Counted from the stretch's first letter, positions 46,493 through 56,657 are shown. The stretch is 64,000 nucleotides of DNA from Betaproteobacteria bacterium (GCA_016713305.1 JADJPK010000005.1:496001-560000); one strand, 5' to 3'. Notes: a model not told the origin generated them from the letters alone. Made by a program: numbers and translations.

Positions 46493-46904
46493 TTCTCTGG
46501 CCGCAATTGGCGAGCTGGTGGAATCCGTTGCTTGGTTTGTTACTTGGCCGTCCAATTCTCACGGCGGCTGGGCCGCACACACTACCCGGAGGGGCGGGAC
46601 AACGAGCGGCCATTTGGATCACGCAAAAACAAGGTCTCTGAAAGCAAACCGGGTGCCATTTGGGTGAGTAGTCCAAGAGGTGAAAGCAGTCGGAGTGGGC
46701 CGGCATGTCGGCTTTCACCTTCAGGGATGGCGGATGGGGCTAGGTGCCTCTCAAATGTGACAATTCTTACTCGGGAAACCCGGACCACAACGAGAGCCAC
46801 TTGCCGCAATACAGCCAACAATGCCCTGTCACGTGCACGGTCTTGTCAGGCAGACAAGGCTGACCGCCTTCGGTAGCAGCGGAAACTGCAGTCTCTGTTG
46901 TTGG
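46493..46904. other. 412-base intergenic region upstream of the AT-rich operon
   Basis: Lies between the start of the GT-C-like gene and the stop of plsC. It should contain the promoter of the ten-gene island operon. A short perfect hairpin CGGGAAACCCG is at 46772-46782, too small to call. No tRNA, insertion sequence, repeat or convincing small gene is seen; open frames crossing it are shadows. Confidence 0.4.
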
Positions 46905-47621
46905 TCACGCCCGCGCGGAGCCCAGCCGTTCGACTTCCGTCTCGATCCACGTTTCCACCTGCCGGTTGAACTGTTCGGCCTTCAATCCCCTCGGGTCCAT
47001 GGGGGGGCCGATGCTCACGACGATCGTGCCCGGACGCTTGAGGAAGGCGCCCTTGGGCCATACCGTTCCCGCATTGTGAGCGATAGGCACGACGGGGGTT
47101 CCCGTCTGCACGGCCAGCCAGGCCCCTCCGACGAAATATTGCCCCCGCTCGCCCGGTGCCACGCGCGTGCCTTCGGGGAACATCACGATCCAGAAGCCGC
47201 GAGCGAGGCGATCCCGACCCTGCTCCAGCATCTGTTTCAAGGCTCGCAGACCGGAACCCCGGTCGATGGCGATGGGGTTCGTCATGGCGAGTCCCCACCC
47301 GAAGAACGGGATGCTCAGCAGTTCCCGCTTGAGCACCCACACCTGGGGCGGAAGGAGCACCTGGAAGGCAAGCGTTTCCCAGGCCGATTGGTGCTTGGCC
47401 AGCACGATGCTGGGCGAGGAGGGCAGATTGTCGCCCCCGATCACTCGATACCGGATGCCGCAGATGGCAGTCGCCAGCCTGACCACGAGGCGGGACCAGA
47501 GCGTGATGATCCGGTAGCGGGCGATGAGCGGCAACGGAAACGTCAGCAGCGCGATGAACGAAAAGACCACCGTCAGCATCGACTGCAGAAGAAAGAAGAG
47601 GGTCGAGCGGACGACGATCAT
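46905..47621 (-). CDS. plsC: 1-acyl-sn-glycerol-3-phosphate acyltransferase
   Basis: 238 residues with an N-terminal membrane helix (LFFLLQSMLTVVFSFIALL). Motif I is AKHQSAWETL (His and Glu in H-x4-E form rather than H-x4-D), motif II NPIAIDRG, motif III VMFPEGTR and motif IV VVPIAHNAG. It makes phosphatidic acid in phospholipid synthesis at the inner membrane. Gene order plsC after gmhB and glyS is conserved in betaproteobacteria. Confidence 0.92.
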   Translation of the reverse strand: MIVVRSTLFFLLQSMLTVVFSFIALLTFPLPLIARYRIITLWSRLVVRLATAICGIRYRVIGGDNLPSSPSIVLAKHQSAWETLAFQVLLPPQVWVLKRELLSIPFFGWGLAMTNPIAIDRGSGLRALKQMLEQGRDRLARGFWIVMFPEGTRVAPGERGQYFVGGAWLAVQTGTPVVPIAHNAGTVWPKGAFLKRPGTIVVSIGPPMDPRGLKAEQFNRQVETWIETEVERLGSARA

Positions 47622-47660
47622 GGGTTGCCTTCGCCGCCTGGCTGCCGCATCGCCCGCGAA

Positions 47661-48194
47661 TCAGCCGATGAGGTGTTCCACCGCCTCGGCCAGATCGGCA
47701 TAGACCGCGGTGTTCTCCGGCAGGCCTCCGGCATCGCGCGTCTTCTTTCCCTTGCCGGTAAGTACCAGGATCGGCTTCGCACCGACGGATGCGGACGCCT
47801 GAAGATCACGCAAGGAATCTCCGACGCTGGGAGCTCCGGTGAGGTCGACGCCGAAACGTTCGGCGATCTCATGGAACATGCCTGCGCGCGGCTTCCGGCA
47901 TTCGCAGTTTGCATCGGCCGCACAGGGACAGTAGAAGATGGCGTCGATGCGTCCGCCGAGCTGACTGACAAGCCGGATCATCTTTTCGTTGATGGCATTG
48001 AGCGTCGCCATGTCGAAGAGCCCACGACCCACGCCGGACTGGTTGGAGGCCACCACGACGTGGTAGCCGGCGTGGTTCAGCCGCGCGATTGCTTCGGCAC
48101 TGCCGGGAATGAGGCGGAACTCCTCCGGGCATTTGACGAACTGGTCGCTGTCGTAGTTGATGACGCCGTCGCGATCGAGGATGGCAAGGCGCAC
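47661..48194 (-). CDS. gmhB: D-glycero-beta-D-manno-heptose 1,7-bisphosphate 7-phosphatase
   Basis: 177 residues. HAD motif I LAILDRDGVINYD gives Asp7/Asp9; VVASNQSGVGRGL is motif II; CRKPRAGMF with lysine is motif III and GAPSVGDSLRDLQAS motif IV. The zinc-binding cysteines are in CPCAADANCEC, as in GmhB of E. coli. Provides ADP-heptose for lipopolysaccharide core. Between plsC and glyS in the minus-strand operon. Confidence 0.92.
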   Translation of the reverse strand: MRLAILDRDGVINYDSDQFVKCPEEFRLIPGSAEAIARLNHAGYHVVVASNQSGVGRGLFDMATLNAINEKMIRLVSQLGGRIDAIFYCPCAADANCECRKPRAGMFHEIAERFGVDLTGAPSVGDSLRDLQASASVGAKPILVLTGKGKKTRDAGGLPENTAVYADLAEAVEHLIG

Positions 48195-48221
48195 GTTCCC
48201 TCCGCGTTGATGGTGAGCCGG

Positions 48222-50314
48222 TCAGGCCGCCAGGCGGGAGATGTCCGCCACGCGGTTCATCAGTCGTTCGAGGCGGGACAGCAGCGCCAGGCGGTTGTTG
48301 CGGATGAGCGGTTCGTCCGTCATCACCATCACCTGATCGAAGAATGCGTCGACTGCCGGACGAACGCCGGACATCAGCTTGAGAGCGTCGGTGTAGTCCT
48401 CGTTCCTGACGAAGGAGTCAACCGACGGCTCCAACGACCGCACCGATTCGAAGAGCGACTTCTCGGCTGCTTCCGGCATCAGGGCAGGGTCGGGCTCTCC
48501 CGGCACACCGTCCGACTTCTTGAGAATGTTCCTGATCCTCTTGTTCGCCGCCGCGAGGCTCTGCGCCTCCGGCATCGCGAGAAATTGCCGGACCGCCTCG
48601 ACTCTGGGGATCACGAGATCGATCCGGGTGGGGAACTGCGAAATCACGGAGTCGACCGTGCCGGCATCGTATCCGCGTTCGCGCAGGTAGTGGCGCAACC
48701 GCTCCAGCATGAACCCGTGCAGGTCCGTCGCGACGCTCTGTGACACGGTTTCGCCCTGGAACTTCGCTCGCGCGAGATTCAGCAATTCGACCAGGTCCAG
48801 CGGCAGCGGCTTCTCCACCAGCATCCGCAGGACGCCCAGCGACGCGCGGCGCAGTCCGAACGGATCCTTGTCTCCCGTGGGGACGAGGCCGATGCCATAG
48901 ATGCCGGTCAGCGTATCCAGCTTGTCGGCAAGCGACGCTGCGGCCCCGATGTTGTCTGCCGGGAGTGTGTCGTTGGCGAATCGCGGGTGATAGTGGGCTT
49001 CGATGGCCGCGGCGACCGAGTCGTCCTCGCGATCGTGCCGTGCGTAGTACATGCCCATGATGCCCTGAAGCTCGGGGAACTCCCCGACCATGTCGGTCAC
49101 CAGGTCGGCCTTGGCCAGACGGGCCGCACGTTCCGCCTTGTCGGCATCGGCGTGGAGCAGCGAGGCGATCTCGGCGGAAAGCCTGGCGATGCGCTTCACA
49201 CGGTCGAGCTGGCTGCCGAGCTTGTTGTGATAGACGACTGCGCCGAGCTTCTCCACGCGGCTTTCGAGCGGTGCCTTGCGATCCTGGTCGAAGAAGAACT
49301 TCGCGTCTGCCAGCCGGGCACGCAATACGCGCTCGTTCCCCCGGATGATGTCGGAGGGATCGTCGGTACGCAGGTTGGAGACGATGAGGAATGTCGGGAG
49401 CAGCTTTCCGGCACTGTCCACCAGGGGAAAGTACTTCTGATGCTGCTTCATGGAAAGGATCAGGCACTCCTGCGGCACAGCAAGGAAGGCCGGGTCGAAC
49501 TTTCCCGAGTAGACGACGGGGTGCTCCACGAGGGCCGTCACCTCGTCGAGCAGCGCGTCGTGCTCGGCAAGACAGGCGTGCTGTCGTTCCGCCGCGGACT
49601 TGAGCGCCTCATGGATCTTCCCGCGGCGTTGCATGTATCCGGGCACGACGGCGCCCTGCGCCTCGAGCTGTCTTTCGTAGGTCGACGCGGACTCGATGGC
49701 AATGGGGCCTTCGCTCAGGAATCGGTGCCCGAAGGTCTCGCGACCCGCATCGAGCCCCAGGGCACGGACGGCGACGACAGTCGAACCGTGCAGGGCTACC
49801 AGCCGATGCGCCGGACGGACGAAGTGCACGTCCGTTCCGTCGGGCCGCTGGTAGCGCATGACCTTGGGGATGGGCAACTGGGCGATCGCTTCGTCCAGCG
49901 TCGACTGGAGGGCGGCAGACAATGTGATACCCGGCGCGACGAAGCTGTAGTAGAGCGTGTCCTGTTTGCCGTCCGATGCCCGTTCGAGCGATGCCGGATC
50001 GACATGCGAGGCATTCATCGCCGCCAGTTTCTTCTGCAGGGCCTGCGTCGGGTTCCCTGCGCGTCGAATGCGACGGAGACGGGCAGCACCTTTTCGCGTC
50101 GCGCCTGATCCGGCGACTTCTCAAGCACGCCGTCCACGCGCACGGCGAGCCTCCGAGGAGTGGCGAAAGCGTCCGTCCGTGCGCCCTCCGCGACCATTGC
50201 GCGCTTCCTCAGACCCTCTGCGATCTTCTGCGCGAAGACGTCTCCGATCGTGGAGAGCGCCTTGGGGGGGAGTTCTTCGGTGAACAGTTCGACCAGGAGG
50301 GGCTGTTGCGTCAT
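48222..50314 (-). CDS. glyS: Glycine-tRNA ligase beta subunit, interrupted by a single-base deletion
   Basis: Beta subunit of tetrameric glycyl-tRNA synthetase, binding tRNA. The N-terminal frame (start 50314) reads LLVELFTEELPPKALSTIGD and ends at VAFDAQG; the main frame (from 50018) starts MNASHVDPASLERASDG and continues with YYSFVAPG, VYSGKFDPAFLAVPQE, KHQQKYFPL-like and the C-terminal LMNRVADISRLAA. One missing base at CCC 50055-50057 (plus strand, CCCC expected) joins them into QGNPTQALQKKLAAMNA. Repaired length 697, right for the family. The gene is essential, so a consensus error is likely. It follows glyQ by 22 bases. Confidence 0.94.
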
Positions 50315-50336
50315 CTTTCGTTCGACTTGGTTCTCG

Positions 50337-51212
50337 TCAGGCGGCTTTCAGCATGGGAAAGCCCAGGCGCTCGCGCGATTCGTAGTAGGCCTGCGCCACC
50401 ATGCGGGCGAGTGCCCGGATGCGGCCGATGTATCCGGCGCGTTCCGTCGTGGAAATCGCACCGCGCGCATCGAGCAGATTGAACGTGTGAGCGCTCTTCA
50501 ACACCATCTCGTATCCCGGCAGAGGCAGACCGGCTTCGATCAGGCGCTTGGCCTCCGATTCGAAGGCGTTGAACTGCTGCAGCAGCCACGCCACGTTGGA
50601 ATGCTCGAAGTTGTAGGTGGATTGCTCCACTTCGTTCTGGTGGTATACGTCCCGATAGGCGATTCCGGGTGTCCAGACCAGATCGAACACGTTCTCCTTC
50701 GACTGGATATACATGGCGAGCCGTTCCAGGCCATAGGTGATTTCGCCCAGTACGGGCTTGCAGTCGAGCCCACCTACTTGCTGGAAGTAGGTGAACTGCG
50801 TCACTTCCATGCCGTTCAGCCAGACTTCCCACCCGAGTCCCCAGGCGCCCAGCGTCGGATTTTCCCAGTCGTCTTCCACGAAGCGGATGTCGTTGCGCCG
50901 CGGGTCGATGCCGATGGCCTCGAGCGAACCGAGGTAGAGATCGAGAATGTTCTCGGGCGAGGGCTTCAGCACGACCTGGTATTGATAGTAGTGCTGCAAC
51001 CGGTTCGGGTTGTCGCCGTACCGGCCGTCCTTGGGACGGCGCGAGGGCTGTACATAGGCTGCGCGCCACGGTTCAGGGCCCAGCGCCCGCAGGAACGTTG
51101 CGGTATGGGAGGTTCCAGCCCCGACTTCCATGTCGTATGGCTGGAGCAGTGCACAGCCCTGTCTGCCCCAGTAGGACTGGAGCGTCAGGACGAGGTCTTG
51201 GAAGGTGAGCAT
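50337..51212 (-). CDS. glyQ: Glycine-tRNA ligase alpha subunit
   Basis: 291 residues, intact. Class II aminoacyl-tRNA synthetase core: TFQDLVLTLQSYWGRQGCAL at the start, MEVGAGTSHTATFLRALG (motif 2 region), YVQPSRRPKDGRYGDNPNR, and VWLNGMEVTQFTYFQQVGG. It activates glycine; works with the beta subunit encoded next. First gene of the glyQ-glyS-gmhB-plsC operon. Confidence 0.96.
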   Translation of the reverse strand: MLTFQDLVLTLQSYWGRQGCALLQPYDMEVGAGTSHTATFLRALGPEPWRAAYVQPSRRPKDGRYGDNPNRLQHYYQYQVVLKPSPENILDLYLGSLEAIGIDPRRNDIRFVEDDWENPTLGAWGLGWEVWLNGMEVTQFTYFQQVGGLDCKPVLGEITYGLERLAMYIQSKENVFDLVWTPGIAYRDVYHQNEVEQSTYNFEHSNVAWLLQQFNAFESEAKRLIEAGLPLPGYEMVLKSAHTFNLLDARGAISTTERAGYIGRIRALARMVAQAYYESRERLGFPMLKAA

Positions 51213-51395
51213 GTTCTGTCCGGCGCCAGACCGCGGCTCGGAGGGCGAATCGAATAAACCACGATTCTAGCCCGATTCATCCTCGATTCCCCGGGTTTCC
51301 CCGCGCATCATCTTGAGTTCTCATGCTATTCGCAGTCCCGTGGACGGAACGGCGAATCCGCCCCGAAGGCGGGCAAAAACGTCGCCAAAACAAAA

Positions 51396-51420
51396 AACCC
51401 CCGGGGTCAGCCCGGGGGTT
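51396..51420 (-). terminator. Rho-independent terminator of actP
   Basis: A near-perfect ten-base stem (AACCCCCGGG at 51396-51405 and CCCGGGGGTT at 51411-51420) with a five-base loop, followed on the minus strand by a run of T (plus-strand AAAAAA at 51392-51397 and further A tracts). It is just past the actP stop at 51444 and reads in the minus direction. Confidence 0.87.
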
Positions 51421-51443
51421 CGAGGTCGAAGGATGCAGGGGCG

Positions 51444-53340
51444 TCAGTGAGCCACGGCGCCCTCGGCATGAATGCCCGTGTTCTGCCGGACGTACAGTTC
51501 ATCCCACATCTCGTCCGCACGCTTGTCACGGTAGAGGAGGGATCCGATGATGACCGCCAGGAAACCCAGCGGAATCGATATGAGGCCGGGATTCTTGAGC
51601 TGGATCAGCGGCTGTTCGAGGCCGACGAGGCTCGTCGTGGCACCACCGAGCTTCGTGACGGCATCCTGCGCGGTCTTCTTGGCCTTCTCCTGAGCGGCAA
51701 TCGCGGTCTTCACCTTTTCCTGCGCAGCGGGGTCCGTTGCAGCGGCCAGATCCGCGTTCAATGCCACGAGCTTGTCGTCGGCCGCCTTGATGGCCTTTTC
51801 GCTGTTGGCCTTGACGACCGTGGGGTAGGTCATGTTCGGCGAAACCATCACCAGTGCGATTGCGGACAGCGCACCGACGATCATGCCGGTCACGATGCCG
51901 CCGGTGTTGCAGCGTCTCCAGTAGAGCGTGAGCAGCACGCAGGGCAGATTGCTGGACGCCGCGACCGCGAAGGCCAGTGCCACCAGGTGCGCCACGTTCT
52001 GCCCCTTGGCCAATATGCCGATGAGGATGGCGGCAATGCCCACGATGATGGACGACACCCGCGCGGCTCGAACCTCCTGTTCCTGCGTGGCATGTTCGCC
52101 CTTCACCACGCCCACGTAGATATCGTGGGACATGGCCGAGGCCGATGCGAGCACGAGGCCGGCGACCACCGCCACGATCGTGGCAAAGGCGACGGCGGCG
52201 ACGAATGCGAGGAAAAGATTGCCCAGCATGCTGTCGGGACCGCCGCCCAGGAACTGGGCGAGCAGCGGACCCGCCATGTTGCCGCCTTTGTCGATGCGGG
52301 TGATCTCGGCCTGGCCCACGTTGATTGCCGACCCGAGTCCGAGGAACAGAGTCAGCACGTAGAAGCCGCCGATGATCGCCATGGCCCAGATCACGGAAGT
52401 GCGGGCGTCCTTGGCAGTAGGCACGGTGAAGAACCGCATGAGAATGTGCGGCATCCCCGCGGTTCCGAGAACCAGCGCCATCCCCAGAGAGATCTGGTCG
52501 ATCGGATTCTTGAGGAACAGGCCCGGCTCGAGGAACCGCTGGCCGAGTTCCTGCGGCGTCATGTTCTTCGCCGCATCGCCGATCAGCTTGGTGACCTGGC
52601 CCTGCACGTTCACGGAATCGACGGCGGCCTGCAGGAATCCCGGCAAGGAGAATCCATAGGGAGCCCAGGTGAAGATCACGAGCAGGGGCCTTGATGATCT
52701 GAACCCACGTGGTCGCCACCATCCCGCCGAAGAGCACGTAAGCGAGCATGAGTACGCCCACGACGATCACCGATATCTCGTAGTCGATGCCCACGAGCGT
52801 CTTCACCAGCACGCCGCCACCGACCATCTGCGCGGTCAGGTAGAAGATCGAGACCGTGATGGTCGAAACGGCGGCAACGGTCTTCGCCGACTTCGGATCA
52901 TTGCGGAAGGCGAGGATGTCGCCCAGCGTGTACTTGCCGATGTTGCGGCAAGGCTCGGCGATCACGAGCAGCACGGTGATGTAGGCCACCAGCCAGCCCA
53001 CCGAATACATGAACCCGTCGTAGCCATAGAGGGAGATCAGTCCGGCGATACCCAGAAAAGAGGCGGCCGAGAGGTAATCTCCGGCGATCGCCCAGCCGTT
53101 CTGGATGCCGCTCACCGAACGTCCGGCCGCATAGAACTGGCTTGCGCTCTTGACGCGTTTCGCAGCCAGGTAGGTGACGTACATCGTGAGAGCGATGATC
53201 AGGCCGAACACCAGGAACGTGAGCCAACGGAACTTGTCGCTCACGGCGCTCGTGTCGGCGGCCAGAGCGGACGTGGACAGGGCGGACAGGCCAAGGGCCG
53301 TGGATGCGAATGCGGGCAGGTGCTTTGCGAATGGCTTCAC
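51444..53340 (-). CDS. actP: Cation/acetate symporter, interrupted by a single-base insertion
   Basis: Sodium:solute symporter family. GTG start at 53340 (overlapping the DUF485 stop) followed by a signal-like helix ending ALAADTS; thirteen helices follow, with AAGRSVSGIQNGWAIAGDYLS cut as the conserved loop, and GTAGMPHILMRFFTVP later. The frame breaks at GGGG 52685-52688 (plus strand); removing one base gives IIKALLVIFTWAPYGF, and the next frame continues to HAEGAVAH. Repaired length 631, longer than E. coli ActP (549). The excess is a hydrophilic Lys/Ala-rich insert of about 70 residues (KANSEKAIKAADDKLVAL and on) before the last helix. Confidence 0.92.
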
Positions 53341-53664
53341 TTGCTGCCTCCCAGCGTGTGCGCGATGCGGTTGATTTCTTCGTTCATCGTGTCGAACTCG
53401 CTGTTCGCCCGCCGGGCATAGATCCAGGCGATGCCCCAGGCGACGATGAATTCCGGAAAGAGCGAACAGCAGACCGACGTTGACAGGCCCCCACACCTTC
53501 ACCTTGAAGAGGTCAGTGAAGTAGGCGGCGCCGATCGGAAGGAGAAAATAGTAGACGATCGAGAAGACCATCAGGCCCCAGAGAAACCGGGACTTCTTGT
53601 TGTGCAGTGCCTGGAATCGGGGATCCCGGTCGATCGCGACCCAGTCCATCGGCTTGTCGGCCAT
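53337..53664 (-). CDS. DUF485 domain membrane protein (YjcH-like), interrupted by a single-base insertion
   Basis: Reconstructed 108 residues from the ATG at 53664 with a strong GAGGAGG. Starts MADKPMDWVAIDRDPRFQAL and has FLWGLMVFSIVYYFLLPIGA and PVNVGLLFALS; a spare base at 53453-53456 shifts the frame, and removing it yields EFIVAWGIAWIYARRANSEFD and a stop overlapping the actP start. DUF485 (YjcH) proteins always pair with ActP-type symporters; their precise role in transport is not settled. Confidence 0.9.
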
Positions 53665-53902
53665 GGGCTTCCTCCTCTGTCTGGAAATGTGAACCGCTGT
53701 TTTGTTCCGGCCCGCACGGAGCGCCGCAACTCCCGAACTCCCAAACTGCCCGCATGTTCTTGAACTGTGCGCGAGCGCGCCCGCATGGCCGGCCGAGGAT
53801 ATTAGCCGTCCTGTCAAAAGTCAAAAGCGATGCCGATGTCGGGATGTCGCGAGGCTGCGCATGCACGTGAACGAAAGCGGGACCCCGGGGCGGATCGCTT
53901 GA

Positions 53903-54628
53903 TCAGGCACCTACCGGGGCAATGGCGGGGCGCAGTTGGTTGTCGACATGGCGCTTTTGCAATGCAACAAGGGACTGGACGTCCAGGATTCCACGATCCC
54001 TCGCCATCTGCAGCACGCGCAGGAACAGTTGCGCGGTGGCGTACGCGTCCGCGAGCGCCGAGTGCCGCACCGGACAGCGGATGTCGCACCGGTCCAGCCA
54101 TTCGTCGAGAGATCCGAAGTCAGGGCGGTTCTCGCCGTGAAGTGCAGGGAGCAACACGCCCACATCCAGCCAGTCCAGCGGGAGCTTGGCACCCAGCGCA
54201 GCCCGCGCGTGCCGGGCCAGGATCGTGGCGTCGTACAGGGCGTGAAATCCCACCGGAAAGGAGCGCCCGCAGTAGGCGATCCATCGCAGCATCGCCCCCT
54301 CCAGGGGCTGAGCTGCGCTCTGCATCTCGTGACCGATTCCGTGCACCAGCACATTCTCGTGCGCGCTGAGCGTTCGCGGGGCGACCTGCAGTTCCAGTCC
54401 GGAGTCCACGCCCAGTGTTGCGCAATCCACCCTGCAGGCGCCTATCGACAGCAATTCGGCACGCCGCGGGTCGAGTCCCGAGGTTTCCGTGTCCACGACG
54501 ACAAAACGTGCGAATTCCAGTGGCGTGCCCGGCGCCTGGGCTGTCAGGGTGCGCCATTCGCGCAGCGCCGATGCGCGGGGTGTCCGGTCCAGGAGGGGCA
54601 GACGGCCGATCCAGCGCAACAGCCTCAT
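53903..54628 (-). CDS. DnaQ-like 3'-5' exonuclease family protein
   Basis: 241 residues from the ATG at 54628 (ATGA overlap with the upstream stop). DEDDh exonuclease motifs: FVVVDTETSGLDP with Asp46/Glu48, VGFHALYDATILARH in motif II and HSALADAYATAQLFL with the catalytic His and Asp of motif III. Similar to the epsilon subunit of DNA polymerase III but a stand-alone protein, coupled to the cNMP/CBS/DUF294 gene. In many proteobacteria the two are adjacent, so a shared signalling-related role is possible. Confidence 0.86.
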   Translation of the reverse strand: MRLLRWIGRLPLLDRTPRASALREWRTLTAQAPGTPLEFARFVVVDTETSGLDPRRAELLSIGACRVDCATLGVDSGLELQVAPRTLSAHENVLVHGIGHEMQSAAQPLEGAMLRWIAYCGRSFPVGFHALYDATILARHARAALGAKLPLDWLDVGVLLPALHGENRPDFGSLDEWLDRCDIRCPVRHSALADAYATAQLFLRVLQMARDRGILDVQSLVALQKRHVDNQLRPAIAPVGA

Positions 54629-56532
54629 AGACGGTAGTCGAGTTTCAGGCGGGTCTGCAGCTTGCGCGCCTGGCGCAGGGACTCTTTCAGGATGCGCCGG
54701 TCGAGGGCGTTCAAGGTCTCGGGCGCGACGAAATTGTCCGGGGGGCGTCGTTCCTCGATGCAGCGCAGCTGGTGATTGAGCCGGATCTGTTGCACGAAGT
54801 GGAATGCTTCCAGCCACGCCTGCGTTTCGTTCTCGTCGAACCCCCTTGCGAGGGCCACGCCACGCAGCCGATCCGCCGTCCCGGCCTGCGTGCCGCCTGC
54901 GGCGAGTGCCAGCAAACGTGCCGCGTCGACGAAGATCGCCGCGCCGTTGACCTTGAGGTCGAGCGTGTCCGGGCGACCTTCGTGCTCGGCGAGCGAGAAA
55001 TCCTTGAGCAGGCCCAGCGGCGGTTCGTTCCTCAGGGCGTTCTCCGCCATGATGCGGAGAAACACGTTGTTGCCCTTGGCGGCATCCGCAAGCCACGAGC
55101 GCAGATCCGCGGCAAGTTCCACGGCCCCATGCAGGGCGCGCAGATCGAAGAAGATGGCCGCGTGCAGGAGAGCTTCGCCGTCGGGATTGCGCAGCCAGTC
55201 GGCGAACGCCTTCTTCCATTCGGACAGACTCAGGCACCAGCGCGGATTGCCGGCCATGATGTCTCCCTTGCACAGCGGAAAGCCACATTCCGCCAAGGAA
55301 GCGTTGACGCGCCGGGCCAAGGGCAGGAGGCGCTGCCTCATCGTCTCGCCATCGCCGTCGGGCGGGTCGGGGAACAGCAGGCCGTTGTCCTGATCCGTCG
55401 CGAACGTCTGCTCGTGCCGGCCTTCCGAGCCGAAGGCCAGCCAGCAGAAGGTGGACGGGTCGATGTCAGCCGCCGCGCACTCGAGCTCGATCACGCGGAT
55501 GGTGATGAGATCGTTCAGCGTGGCCACGATCCTGGTGATCTGCTCGGCGGGCATGCCTTCCGCGCCCAGGCCTCGCGTGAGGGTCCGGACGTCCTCCGCG
55601 GCGCGGCGGAGAACTGCAACGTCCGGAGCCGACCGGATGGCCGCGGAAAGCGCCGGCATGCCGATCCGTTGAGCGGCGAAAAGCTCGCTTTCGGATACGA
55701 CGCCGATGACGCGGTCTTCTCGCGTCACGATGACGTGGCGGAAGCCACGTTCGGCCATGAGCAACGCAGCCTCGAACGCCATGGCATCGGCGGGCAATGT
55801 CGTCGGGTTCCGGGTCATCACCTCCGCCACTGCCTGCTCCAGGCGGGCGGGTTCCAGGGCGACGCGATCCCGGAGGTCCCGCAGCGTGAAAATGCCCAGC
55901 GCCGCATGCCGTTCATCCACGATCAGCGCCGAATCGGCGCGCCCCGAACGCATTTTCGAGACGACGTTCCGGACCGATTCATCGGGACTGCAGAGGGTTG
56001 CCTGGCCCGGTACGAGGTCCTCGAGGCGGCGCTCGAGCGGTTGCCGGGATGCGCTGGTGGCATCCACGCGTTGCGCCAGACGCGAGTCGAGGATCAGCCG
56101 GGCGAGCCGCCGCGTCGCGAAGTCGCGAAACGGGATGCTCTTCTCCATCAGGTCGTCGAAGGCCTTCGCGCCGATGCGATAACAGAAGGCGTCGCCGGCC
56201 GCGCGCGCCACGGTCGTCACCGGTCTGACCGAGACGAGCGCCCCGAGGGGAAAGCACTCCCCGGCGGAGACGCGCCACTGCGGTGTTTCGGTGGCCGTCT
56301 GATCGGGCCCGAACCCCGCGACCGCACCTTGCTTGACGATGTAGCAGTATCGGGGGACGCCCTGGCCCGGCTCCAGGATCGTGGCACCCGACGGGAAATA
56401 GACGATCGACGCTTCGCCCGCCAGCCATTGGAGATGCTCGATGGACATGCGGTCGAACGGGGCATGCCGACGGAGTTCGTCGGCAACGATCGCAATCAGC
56501 GGGCCGGACACGCTTCGGCTGGGTTGTTCCAT
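54625..56532 (-). CDS. Cyclic-nucleotide-binding / CBS-pair / DUF294 nucleotidyltransferase-like protein
   Basis: 635 residues in four parts. An N-terminal cNMP-binding domain at about residues 20-130 (VYFPSGATILEPGQGV); a CBS pair at about 170-285 (VRNVVSKMRSGRADSALIVD, VMTRNPTTLPADAMAFEAAL); a DUF294 nucleotidyltransferase-like domain at about 340-460 (CWLAFGSEGRHEQTFATDQD with the G-S-E-G-R-x-E core); and a DUF294_C helical domain. Related proteins sense nucleotides; whether this one uridylylates a partner is unknown. Forms a two-gene unit with the exonuclease. Confidence 0.87.
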   Translation of the reverse strand: MEQPSRSVSGPLIAIVADELRRHAPFDRMSIEHLQWLAGEASIVYFPSGATILEPGQGVPRYCYIVKQGAVAGFGPDQTATETPQWRVSAGECFPLGALVSVRPVTTVARAAGDAFCYRIGAKAFDDLMEKSIPFRDFATRRLARLILDSRLAQRVDATSASRQPLERRLEDLVPGQATLCSPDESVRNVVSKMRSGRADSALIVDERHAALGIFTLRDLRDRVALEPARLEQAVAEVMTRNPTTLPADAMAFEAALLMAERGFRHVIVTREDRVIGVVSESELFAAQRIGMPALSAAIRSAPDVAVLRRAAEDVRTLTRGLGAEGMPAEQITRIVATLNDLITIRVIELECAAADIDPSTFCWLAFGSEGRHEQTFATDQDNGLLFPDPPDGDGETMRQRLLPLARRVNASLAECGFPLCKGDIMAGNPRWCLSLSEWKKAFADWLRNPDGEALLHAAIFFDLRALHGAVELAADLRSWLADAAKGNNVFLRIMAENALRNEPPLGLLKDFSLAEHEGRPDTLDLKVNGAAIFVDAARLLALAAGGTQAGTADRLRGVALARGFDENETQAWLEAFHFVQQIRLNHQLRCIEERRPPDNFVAPETLNALDRRILKESLRQARKLQTRLKLDYRL

Positions 56533-56611
56533 GGGCCGACTCTATCGCATCGAGGACCGCGTTGTGCGACGGACAGAGCGCGAGTGCTGCGTTGCGCGTC
56601 CCACAAAACAA

Positions 56612-56634
56612 ATGCCCCGCACGAGGCGGGGCAT
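56612..56634 (-). terminator. Rho-independent terminator of groEL
   Basis: A perfect nine-base stem (ATGCCCCGC at 56612-56620 and GCGGGGCAT at 56626-56634) with a five-base loop, 24 bases past the groEL stop. On the minus strand it is followed by a T-rich stretch (complement of the A-rich 56602-56611). Confidence 0.85.
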
Positions 56635-56657
56635 CCGGTACAGCAGACCGCTGGAAA

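Noticed and set aside
46493..46904. Small genes, tRNA or attachment site flanking the AT-rich island
   Set aside because: No cloverleaf, repeat or ribosome-binding site could be seen; the only hairpin (46772-46782) is very short.
46821..48743. Long plus-strand frame (640 codons) across plsC, gmhB and glyS
   Set aside because: Antisense shadow; plsC and gmhB carry all their motifs on the minus strand.
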